Source: an uncultured Eubacteriales bacterium | GTDB lineage: Bacteria > Bacillota > Clostridia > Christensenellales > Aristaeellaceae | Length of the DNA: 12,057 nucleotides | Assembly: GCA_902782795.1 (NCBI GenBank) | Contig: CACZOT010000223.1 | Location: forward strand, 1 to 12,057 | Direction of reading: 5' to 3' | Part shown: positions 1 through 6,770 of the stretch, in pieces | Layout of the letters: each line of letters starts with the position of its first letter | Numbering within the stretch: position 1 is the stretch's first letter | Made by a program: the position numbers and the translations under genes | The notes under the pieces: model-generated | Told to the model about the DNA's origin: nothing | The model's input: only the letters and a program-made list of their open reading frames with translations | The model's database searches: none

Positions 1-1507
<1,507 letters not shown>

Positions 1508-1542
1508 GGGAATCCTCCTTATGACCATTTTTTCCTGCCTAC

Positions 1543-1571
1543 ATTATACATGCACGCCCGCCGCGCCGCAA
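1543..1571 (-). promoter_or_regulatory. Sigma-A-like promoter of the HerA-like ATPase gene
   Basis: On the minus strand, TTGCGG (1566-1571) and a perfect TATAAT (1543-1548) are separated by 17 bases. The predicted transcript start is near 1536, giving a leader of about 29 bases that includes the AAGGAGGA site. An 8-bp inverted repeat (1558-1565 with 1581-1588, 15-base loop) covers the spacer and flanks the -35 box. It could be an operator or chance in GC-rich DNA. Confidence 0.7.
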
Positions 1572-1592
1572 GCCGTTTTTCGCGGCGGAGGG

Positions 1593-1628
1593 AAAATGCG
1601 CCCCGCCGGTCGTTTCCCGGCGGGGCGC
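1593..1628 (-). terminator. Rho-independent terminator of the small secreted-protein gene
   Basis: A perfect 12-bp GC-rich stem (1598-1609 pairing with 1617-1628) has a 7-base loop. On the minus strand it is followed by A and TTTT. It begins 22 bases past the stop codon at 1650, in the right orientation for that gene, and separates it from the promoter of the HerA-like gene. The T-tract is short, so termination may be partial. Confidence 0.75.
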
Positions 1629-1649
1629 TGATGGCATGGAGGGCGGCTG

Positions 1650-2138
1650 CTACAGGGGACGGATGGTGAATTCGACGCCCACCTCGGCTTCGTTTTCGAC
1701 GATGGCCCCGTACTCGATGGAGAAGTCCGGGCCCTCGAAGACGCTGCCGGATTCCGGCTCCGCGCCGAACCACTCGGTGAAGGCGGTATCGCCGGCAAAG
1801 AAGTTCACGACCTCGGTAAAGGCCAGGAGGGGCAGCGGATCGAAGGGCTGGCCTTCGGTGGAGTACATGCTCACGACGAGAGCGCCTTCCTCCTCCTCGG
1901 AGGGGTACACCATGAAGGACAGGTTCACGATCTCACAGTATCCGTCTTCGTCTTCAACAGTATGCAGAAGCGGGGCCAGGCCCATCAGGCCGTTTTCCTG
2001 CAAAGCGGCGGCCAGGCTGCCGTTGTGGGCCTCGACGAGGTCCTCGATATTGAGGATGGAACCGGCGGTATCGGCCAGAGCCACGGAAAGGAACAGACAG
2101 GCTGCGAGGAGCAGGGCAAAAAGCTTGGTTTTGCGCAT
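1650..2138 (-). CDS. Small secreted or surface protein of unknown function (162 aa)
   Basis: I do not recognise this protein. It starts with MRKTKLF, then a hydrophobic stretch ending VALA-D, a good type I signal peptidase site after about residue 23. The string LLAAC at residues 10-14 resembles a lipobox, but it is very early and is followed by more hydrophobic residues, so lipoprotein processing is less likely. The mature part (about 140 residues) is acidic, rich in Glu/Asp/Phe, with a run of four Glu near its middle and no evident catalytic motif. Its alternation of short hydrophobic and polar stretches suggests a beta-rich fold (inference). The ATG at 2138 is chosen over the in-frame ATG at 2225 because it follows GGGAGGAAA at a proper distance, gives a clean signal peptide, and lies downstream of the promoter at 2191-2219. 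It is monocistronic, with its own promoter and terminator. Confidence 0.8.
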   Translation of the reverse strand: MRKTKLFALLLAACLFLSVALADTAGSILNIEDLVEAHNGSLAAALQENGLMGLAPLLHTVEDEDGYCEIVNLSFMVYPSEEEEGALVVSMYSTEGQPFDPLPLLAFTEVVNFFAGDTAFTEWFGAEPESGSVFEGPDFSIEYGAIVENEAEVGVEFTIRPL

Positions 2139-2190
2139 ACAGGTTTCCTCCCTTTCCTGCTCCCGTTTCCAGGAAAACGGAGCGAGTAAC

Positions 2191-2219
2191 ATTATAAGCC
2201 GCCTGCGTTTACGTGGCAA
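2191..2219 (-). promoter_or_regulatory. Near-consensus sigma-A promoter of the small secreted-protein gene
   Basis: On the minus strand, TTGCCA (2214-2219), a 17-base spacer and a perfect TATAAT (2191-2196) match the housekeeping consensus at 11 of 12 positions. The expected start is near 2184, giving a leader of about 46 bases. The leader contains a 6-bp hairpin (2163-2168 with 2175-2180) just upstream of the ribosome binding site. The strong promoter implies good constitutive expression. It also rules out the upstream ATG at 2225, which lies outside the predicted transcript. Confidence 0.82.
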
Positions 2220-2225
2220 TAACAC

Positions 2226-2340
2226 GGCCGAGCCGAGGGCGCTGCGGGGGGGCCGCCGGAACGGGGTTTCGCCAGAGGGCTCCGTCCTCCGGACTTCCGC
2301 TCAAGGGACTTCGTCCCTCAGGAATCCCGTCTTGGGGACA
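2226..2340. repeat. Non-coding stretch of small palindromes and degenerate GGAAGTCC/GGAGTCC-like units
   Basis: This is the part of the 373-base gene-free region (2139-2511) beyond the secreted-protein promoter. It holds several short stem-loops: AGGGAC/GTCCCT with a TTC loop (2304-2318) and GTCC/GGAC with a TCC loop (2284-2294). On the minus strand, CGAAGTCC and CGGAAGTCC recur about 15 bases apart, followed by a weaker CGGAGCCC. No reading frame here has a ribosome binding site. It resembles the dispersed intergenic palindromes common in gut Clostridia, but repetition elsewhere in the genome cannot be seen from one window. Confidence 0.4.
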
Positions 2341-2367
2341 TGTTTGCATATACATCGTTCTTCTGGC

Positions 2368-2409
2368 AAAAAAGCGAGCTCCGATACCCTGGCGGCAGGA
2401 TACCGGAGC
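2368..2409 (-). terminator. Strong Rho-independent terminator, probably for the FAD oxidoreductase gene
   Basis: On the minus strand, a 12-bp stem (2398-2409 pairing with 2378-2389, two G-U pairs in RNA) with an 8-base loop is followed by TCGC and six T (2368-2373). It lies about 100 bases beyond the stop codon of the FAD oxidoreductase at 2512, with two more hairpins in between. It therefore ends a structured 3' untranslated region and insulates the secreted-protein promoter. Confidence 0.82.
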
Positions 2410-2437
2410 CCATTGTTATTCCCCCCAATAGAGGAGT

Positions 2438-2486
2438 CCAGGGGGAATCATTCCCCCCTGGCGGGGTGCAGGGGCAGAGCCCCTGC
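2438..2486. repeat. Two adjacent GC-rich hairpins in the 3' untranslated region of the FAD oxidoreductase gene
   Basis: The first (2438-2461) pairs CCAGGGGGAAT with ATTCCCCCCTGG, with one bulged C. The second (2468-2486) is a perfect 8-bp stem, GCAGGGGC/GCCCCTGC, with a three-base AGA loop. Neither is followed by a T-tract on either strand, so they are not terminators. They may stabilise the transcript's 3' end or belong to a dispersed palindromic element. The motif of GGGGTGCAGGGG followed by its complement resembles a common intergenic repeat type in Clostridia; this is memory of a pattern, not a search. Confidence 0.55.
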
Positions 2487-2511
2487 CAGAGCGCCAGCGT
2501 CAGATGGCGGT

Positions 2512-3762
2512 TTATTCGCCGAGGAACGCGCCGTCGGCCTTGAGCGTGGCGCGGATCTCGGCGACGGGAGCGTCGTCGAGCTTGACGCCGTGGGCGTTGG
2601 CCACGGCGGCGGCCACGCCGGCGGCCTCGCCGGTGGAGCAGCAGATGGGCATGATGCGCACGGAGGCCTGGGCCTCGTGCGTCACGCTGATGCAGCGGCC
2701 CGCGACGAGCAGATTTTCCACGTTCGCCGGGCGCAGGGAGCGCAGGGGAATATCGTAATACTCGCCGTCGGGGAAGTAATAATGGCTGGTGCCGGTGCCG
2801 GCGGGGTTGTGGATATCGATATCGTAGTTGCCGCAGGCGATGCAGTCGTCAAAGCGCTTGCAGGCCTTGAGATCCTCCTCGGTGAGGACGTACTGCCCGT
2901 CGATCATGAGGCTCTCGCGCACGCCGATATCGTTGGAGGTGACCAGCTGCGCCTTCTCGCACCCGGGGACGTTCTCCCGGAGGAAGGTGAACATCTCCAG
3001 CATCTGCTCGCGCGCCTCCATCTCGGCCCAGCTCAGGTCGTCCGGATCCACGGGGTTTTTGCGGATGATGCGGGTGGTGTTGAAATGGAGCATGCCGTCC
3101 ACCATGGTGGGGAAGACGAGCACGTTCTCGCGCGGGTTTTTGATCTTGCCCTCGGCCTGGAACTTCTTGTAGAGCTCCTGCATGAGGGGGCGGTTCTGGT
3201 TGAACTTTTCGATATCGATATTGCCCATGCGGAAGCAGAGGGTCATGGGCTGGCAGAGATTGTCCTCCGGGCGGCCCAGGCGCATGGGAACGCCCGCGAG
3301 GGCGCTGAGCATGCCGTCGCCGGTGGCGTCCAGGAAGTACTTGGCCTCGTAGCGGTTCAGGCCGTTCTTCTGTACGACCTGCACGGCCCTGACGGCGTCG
3401 CCGTCTTTCTCGACGGCGGCGAGGGTGGAATGGAAGACCACCTTCACGCCCGCCTCTTTCGTCATGCGGTCCAGGAGGATCTTCATGTATTCCTCGTGGA
3501 AGGTCTTCTTGGACATGGCGGAGAATTCCTCGCTCATGCGGCGGCAGAACTCGGCGTAGAAGCCCTGGGTGAGCTCGGTGTAGGCCTTGTCCGGGCCGAG
3601 CTTGGTGCCGTTGGGCATGAAGGGATTGATGAGGTTGATGTAGGCCGCGCCGCCCAGAGCGCCGGTCTGCTCGAACAGGGTGACCTTCGCGCCGTGTTTG
3701 GCGGCAGCGACGGCCGCGGCGACACCGGTGAAGCCGCCGCCGATGATGATCAGATCCGTCAT
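2512..3762 (-). CDS. FAD-dependent oxidoreductase (FAD_oxidored type)
   Basis: This 416-residue flavoprotein is probably cytoplasmic, with no signal peptide or membrane segment. The N-terminal Rossmann beta-alpha-beta unit is IIIGGGFTG (glycines 8, 9, 10 and 13), and the ribose-binding Glu31 closes the second strand (TLFEQ). DATGDG at 145-150 and GRCISVTHEAQASVR near residue 355 are the second FAD-contacting segments. GVRESLMIDGQYVL in the middle is typical of the FAD_oxidored (PF12831) group, whose substrates are mostly unassigned. The ATG at 3762 follows AGGAGG at 8 bases and starts exactly at the Rossmann strand; the in-frame ATG at 3864 overlaps the promoter -35 box and is rejected. The gene is divergent from uxuA and shares its control region, so a sugar-acid or uronate-derived substrate is a fair inference. 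Fold and cofactor are secure; the reaction is unknown. Confidence 0.9.
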   Translation of the reverse strand: MTDLIIIGGGFTGVAAAVAAAKHGAKVTLFEQTGALGGAAYINLINPFMPNGTKLGPDKAYTELTQGFYAEFCRRMSEEFSAMSKKTFHEEYMKILLDRMTKEAGVKVVFHSTLAAVEKDGDAVRAVQVVQKNGLNRYEAKYFLDATGDGMLSALAGVPMRLGRPEDNLCQPMTLCFRMGNIDIEKFNQNRPLMQELYKKFQAEGKIKNPRENVLVFPTMVDGMLHFNTTRIIRKNPVDPDDLSWAEMEAREQMLEMFTFLRENVPGCEKAQLVTSNDIGVRESLMIDGQYVLTEEDLKACKRFDDCIACGNYDIDIHNPAGTGTSHYYFPDGEYYDIPLRSLRPANVENLLVAGRCISVTHEAQASVRIMPICCSTGEAAGVAAAVANAHGVKLDDAPVAEIRATLKADGAFLGE

Positions 3763-3835
3763 GGTTGCTTCCTCCTCTTTTTTGTGCGAGACCGACAATG
3801 GGGCGAGCGGCGCTCCGCTCCGTCCCCGCGCGTAC

Positions 3836-3864
3836 ATTATACTCCTTCCGCGCCGGCGGGACAA
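3836..3864 (-). promoter_or_regulatory. Promoter of the FAD oxidoreductase gene
   Basis: On the minus strand, TTGTCC (3859-3864), a 17-base spacer and a perfect TATAAT (3836-3841). The predicted leader is about 67 bases. It contains a GC-rich hairpin with a GAGCGG/CCGCTC stem, framed by GGGG and CCCC, before the AGGAGG site. The -35 box is 18 bases from the -35 box of the divergent uxuA promoter, so a single bound regulator could control both. Confidence 0.75.
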
Positions 3865-3882
3865 GCCGCCCGAAGCGCGCTA

Positions 3883-3911
3883 TTGACGGGAGGGGGAATG
3901 TGTGCTATACA
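3883..3911 (+). promoter_or_regulatory. Promoter of uxuA with extended -10
   Basis: TTGACG (3883-3888), a 17-base spacer and TATACA (3906-3911) preceded by TGC, which forms an extended -10. The start is expected near 3918, giving a leader of about 60 bases before the ATG at 3978. It is back-to-back with the FAD oxidoreductase promoter. I found no convincing long operator palindrome in the 18 bases between the two -35 boxes. The regulator gene is not in the window. Confidence 0.7.
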
Positions 3912-3977
3912 CTAAAGCTGGCGACCCCGCGTTGGAATAAAAGGGCCCGCATCGCGGCCAGAAAGGGCGAACAAGCC

Positions 3978-5018
3978 ATGAAAATGTCCTTCCGCTGGTA
4001 TGGGGAAAGCGACCCCGTCTCCCTCGAATACATCAGCCAGATCCCCGGGATGCGATCCATCGTCGCTTCCCTGTACGACGTCGCGCCGGGCGATCTCTGG
4101 CCCCAGGAGCGCCTGGAAAAGATGCAGGCGGATTGCAAGGCCCACGGCCTCGTCTTCGACGTGGTGGAATCCATCCCCGTGCACGAGGATCTCAAGCTCG
4201 GCCGCGGCGACGTGGAGGGGCTGCTCAAGAACTACTGCGAGAACATCCGCCGCTGCGCCAGGGCGGGTGTCAAGTGCGTGACGTACAATTTCATGCCCGT
4301 GTTCGACTGGACCCGCACCCAGCTGGACAAAAAGGCCCCGGACGGCTCCACGAGCCTGGTCATGTACTGGGACCAGCTGCGCGGCATCGATCCGCTCAAG
4401 GACGATATCCACCTGCCCGGCTGGGGCGCTTCCTACAGCCAGGCCGAGGTGCGGGACCTCATCCAGGCCTATTCCGCGCTCGGCGAGGAGGGCCTCTGGA
4501 AGAACCTGGAGGTGTTCCTCAAGGCTGTCGTGCCCGTGGCCGAGGAGTGCGGCGTGCGCATGGCCATCCATCCCGACGACCCGCCGTACCCGATCTTCGG
4601 CCTGCCGCGCATCATCACCCGGGAGGAGAACTTGGACCGCATGCTCGCCATCGTGGACAGCCCCGCCAACAGCCTCTGCCTGTGCACAGGCTCGCTCGGC
4701 TGCGCAGCCTTCAACGACGTGCCCGCCCTCGTGCGCAAGTACGCGGAGAAGGATCGCATCGCCTTCATGCACATCCGCAACGTCAAGCTCATGGAGGACG
4801 GCTCCTTCGAGGAGCGCGCCCACCTCACCTCCTGCGGCAGCCTCGATATGGCCGCCATCGTCAAGGCCCTGGTGGAGAACGGCTACGACGGCTACGTGCG
4901 CCCGGACCACGGCCGAATGATCTGGGGCGAGACCGGCAAGCCCGGCTACGGCCTCTTCGATCGCGCCCTCGGCGCGGCCTACCTCAACGGCCTGTTCGAG
5001 GCCTACGAAAAGCGCTGA
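3978..5018 (+). CDS. uxuA: Mannonate dehydratase UxuA
   Basis: It dehydrates D-mannonate to 2-keto-3-deoxy-D-gluconate (EC 4.2.1.8), a cytoplasmic step of glucuronate breakdown. It is a metal-dependent TIM-barrel enzyme of 346 residues, the short Gram-positive form (B. subtilis about 360; E. coli about 394 with an insertion after the FDWTRT motif). Hallmarks in order: FRWYGESDPVSLEYI at the start, VVESIPVHED, YNFMPVFDWTRT, MAIHPDDPP (His198), CTGSLG (Cys236), HIRNVK (His265), and RPDHGR (Asp310-His311). The His/Cys/His/Asp set agrees with the metal ligands known for the family. It ends in AYLNGLFEAYEKR, as in Bacillus. The ATG at 3978 is preceded by GAAAGGG at 10 bases; the ATG six bases later would sit too far from it. 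No uxuB, uxaC, kdgK or kdgA is adjacent, which is unusual for a uronate operon. Confidence 0.96.
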   Translation: MKMSFRWYGESDPVSLEYISQIPGMRSIVASLYDVAPGDLWPQERLEKMQADCKAHGLVFDVVESIPVHEDLKLGRGDVEGLLKNYCENIRRCARAGVKCVTYNFMPVFDWTRTQLDKKAPDGSTSLVMYWDQLRGIDPLKDDIHLPGWGASYSQAEVRDLIQAYSALGEEGLWKNLEVFLKAVVPVAEECGVRMAIHPDDPPYPIFGLPRIITREENLDRMLAIVDSPANSLCLCTGSLGCAAFNDVPALVRKYAEKDRIAFMHIRNVKLMEDGSFEERAHLTSCGSLDMAAIVKALVENGYDGYVRPDHGRMIWGETGKPGYGLFDRALGAAYLNGLFEAYEKR

Positions 5019-5041
5019 TCTCTCCGAAGCATACAGCGAGC

Positions 5042-5078
5042 GGGATGCCTTTCCCAGAGAAGGGCATCCCCTTTTCTC
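5042..5078 (+). terminator. Rho-independent terminator after uxuA
   Basis: An 8-bp stem GGGATGCC/GGCATCCC (5042-5049 with 5063-5070) can extend by two A-T pairs if one G bulges. CTTTTCTC follows. It lies 23 bases past the uxuA stop codon, so uxuA is probably monocistronic and the membrane glycosyltransferase downstream needs another promoter. Confidence 0.78.
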
Positions 5079-5093
5079 GGAGATACGCGGGCC

Positions 5094-5126
5094 GCGTGTC
5101 CCGCGCCTCCGGCGCGCGGGACACGC
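5094..5126. repeat. Perfect 13-bp inverted repeat between uxuA and the glycosyltransferase gene
   Basis: GCGTGTCCCGCGC (5094-5106) is exactly complementary to 5114-5126, with a 7-base loop. No T-tract follows on either strand, so it is not a classic terminator. It may be a back-up transcript end, an operator, or a leader structure for the gene starting at 5224. I did not find a recognisable promoter for that gene in 5127-5223; the rest of this stretch shows only its ribosome binding site. Confidence 0.6.
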
Positions 5127-5223
5127 AGCCCGCCCCGGCGCACGGGAGAGAGCTCGCCACGCCGGTGGGAACGAAAGGGCAGGGAAGATTGTCAGATCAG
5201 CAGGGAAAAAGGAGGCGAGGGGC

Positions 5224-6729
5224 ATGGAAAAGAGAAACGGCGGCGCGGGAAGCGCCCTGGCGCGTGCGTTTCTGTGGGTATGGGTCCTGCTGGGTGCGGC
5301 GGCCGTCACGGCGGCGTGCGCCTTCTTTCCGAAGGAATCCAGCGCGCCGGCGAGCCTTCTCTGGGCGCTGCCCTTCCTGGGGCTGTGGGGCGCGACTGCG
5401 CGGTTCCTCCCGGAGAAAACGGCCCGGCGCTCGTTCCCCTGGGCGTGCGCGCTCGCGGCCGCGGCGTCCTTCGCGGTGTCCGTGTGGTTCATGCGCGTCT
5501 ATCGATACGAGCCGCTCTGGGACCCCGCCGCGCTCTTTTACGGCGCGCAGGGCTGGGCGAGGGGAGACCTTCTCTCCATCGGCTCGCCAACGTTCCAGCC
5601 GGAAACGTATTTTTATTACTTCCCCAACAACCTGGGCGCGACCGCTGTCCTCGCCGCGTGGTTCCGGACGACCCGGCCGGGGGACCCGTACCTGGCCGCC
5701 TGTACGCTCAACGCGATTCTGCTGAGCGCGGCCTTCGTCGGCACGGCCCTGGCCGCGCGGGAGATCGCCGGGCCGCGGGCGGGGCTCTGCGCGCTGGCGA
5801 TCCTCGCGTGCACGCCGCCTCTGTGGCTGAGCGCGCCAGCGTTCTACACGGATTTCCTTTCCCTCAGCTTTCCCGTGGGCGGGCTCTGCCTGGCCCTGTG
5901 CGCCGAACGGGCCGCGAAACGCGGCTGCCGCGCCGCGCTGTACGCGGCGGCGGGGCTCTGCTGGGGCGTGGGGGCGCTGGTGAAGATCACCGTGCTCGTC
6001 GCGCCGATCGCCCTGGGGCTCTGGCAGATCCTGCGCGGGAAATGGCGCTGCGCGGCGGCCGTGATCCTGGCGGCGGGGCTGGCCTTCGGCGCCTTGAGCC
6101 TCGCGCTGGACCGGGCGGTCTATCCCGGCCAGCTGGACAGGGAAAAGGCCCGCGAGACGAACACGCCCCTTCTCCACTGGGTGATGATGGGCCTGCGCGG
6201 CGACGGCTTCTACAACGGCGAGGATTACGAATTCACGCGCTCCTTCGCCGACCCGGCGGAGAGGAGCGCGGCCGTGCGCGCCGAAACCGTCCGCCGTATC
6301 CGGGAGCTGGGGCCGGGAGGGCTCGCGCGCCACATGCTGCGCAAGGCGGGGTATATCCTGTCGGACGGCACGCTCATGCTCTCCGATTATTATGACGATC
6401 ATCCGCAGGCCCCAGAAGCCCTCCGGGACCTCCTCCTGCCGGGCGGGGAGCGGTATGCCCTCTGGAAGGCCGTCTCCTCCGGGGCGCACCTGGCCATGCT
6501 CCTGCTGGCCGTCTTGGGCGCGGCTCGGGAAGCCCTGCGCCGAAGCCTGCGCGCGGGCGGCTGCGTGTTCCCGGCGGTGTTCGGGCTCGTGCTCTTCCTG
6601 ATCTTTTGGGAGACGAGCCGCCGCTACTGGATCAACTTCCTGCCCCTGTTCGCCCTCTGCGCGGCCCTGGGCCTCGCGGGAGGAGAAAGAGGCGACGCCT
6701 CTGGCGCTGGGGCGCGAAGGGTGCTATAA
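5224..6729 (+). CDS. Polytopic GT-C/GT39-like membrane glycosyltransferase
   Basis: This is an integral membrane protein of 501 residues with about ten or more hydrophobic segments. The first is at about 12-35, with more near 45-60, 74-92, 150-175, 185-215, 235-275, 425-445 and 460-490. GT-C enzymes transfer sugars from polyprenyl-phosphate donors on the outer membrane face. The first extramembrane loop holds YRYEPLWDPAALFYGAQGW, with Asp100 where the GT-C catalytic Asp is expected. FYYFPNNLG at about 130-138 matches the aromatic-rich second loop seen in GT39/PMT-like proteins. The soluble region at about 300-410 carries the acidic stretch NGEDYEF. The ATG at 5224 follows AAAGGAGGCGAGGGGC. 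Acceptor and donor cannot be told from sequence; cell-surface polysaccharide or protein O-glycosylation are both possible. Its TAA stop is embedded in the promoter of the next gene. Confidence 0.78.
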   Translation: MEKRNGGAGSALARAFLWVWVLLGAAAVTAACAFFPKESSAPASLLWALPFLGLWGATARFLPEKTARRSFPWACALAAAASFAVSVWFMRVYRYEPLWDPAALFYGAQGWARGDLLSIGSPTFQPETYFYYFPNNLGATAVLAAWFRTTRPGDPYLAACTLNAILLSAAFVGTALAAREIAGPRAGLCALAILACTPPLWLSAPAFYTDFLSLSFPVGGLCLALCAERAAKRGCRAALYAAAGLCWGVGALVKITVLVAPIALGLWQILRGKWRCAAAVILAAGLAFGALSLALDRAVYPGQLDREKARETNTPLLHWVMMGLRGDGFYNGEDYEFTRSFADPAERSAAVRAETVRRIRELGPGGLARHMLRKAGYILSDGTLMLSDYYDDHPQAPEALRDLLLPGGERYALWKAVSSGAHLAMLLLAVLGAAREALRRSLRAGGCVFPAVFGLVLFLIFWETSRRYWINFLPLFALCAALGLAGGERGDASGAGARRVL

Positions 6730-6730
6730 T
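6722..6730 (+). promoter_or_regulatory. Extended -10 promoter overlapping the glycosyltransferase stop codon
   Basis: TGCTATAAT is a perfect extended -10 element. The -35 position (6702-6707, TGGCGC) is poor, as is usual when TGN is present. The predicted start is near 6737. The TAA stop of the upstream gene (6727-6729) is part of the -10 box. A transcript from 6737 supports translation from the GTG at 6771, 34 bases downstream, and would put the ATG at 6741 almost at the 5' end. Confidence 0.65.
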
Positions 6731-6770
6731 CGTTTGTATCATGAAAATGGAAAAAAAGGGGGGCCGGCCC

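Noticed and set aside
1558..1588. Second terminator made of the 8-bp inverted repeat CCGCCGCG/CGCGGCGG
   Set aside because: The five T residues lie in the loop, not after the stem, and the arms overlap the promoter spacer; it does not have terminator geometry.
2097..2111. Lipoprotein signal (LLAAC) in the small secreted protein
   Set aside because: The Cys is at residue 14 after a very short hydrophobic core, more hydrophobic residues follow it, and an Ala-Leu-Ala site at about residue 23 fits type I cleavage better. Not fully excluded.
2204..2511. CRISPR array, tRNA or riboswitch in the longest non-coding stretch
   Set aside because: Repeat units are short, degenerate and without regular spacers. 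No cloverleaf or known aptamer core could be drawn.
1636..3915. Long open frame of 759 codons on the plus strand, opposite the secreted protein and the FAD oxidoreductase
   Set aside because: It has no ribosome binding site. Its residues are the low-complexity Gly/Ala/His/Glu mix typical of the antisense of GC-rich genes, and it crosses promoters and terminators of well-supported minus-strand genes.
3912..5492. Open frame of 526 codons antisense to uxuA
   Set aside because: It is a shadow of the high third-position GC of uxuA; it has no start signal and crosses the uxuA terminator and the 13-bp inverted repeat.
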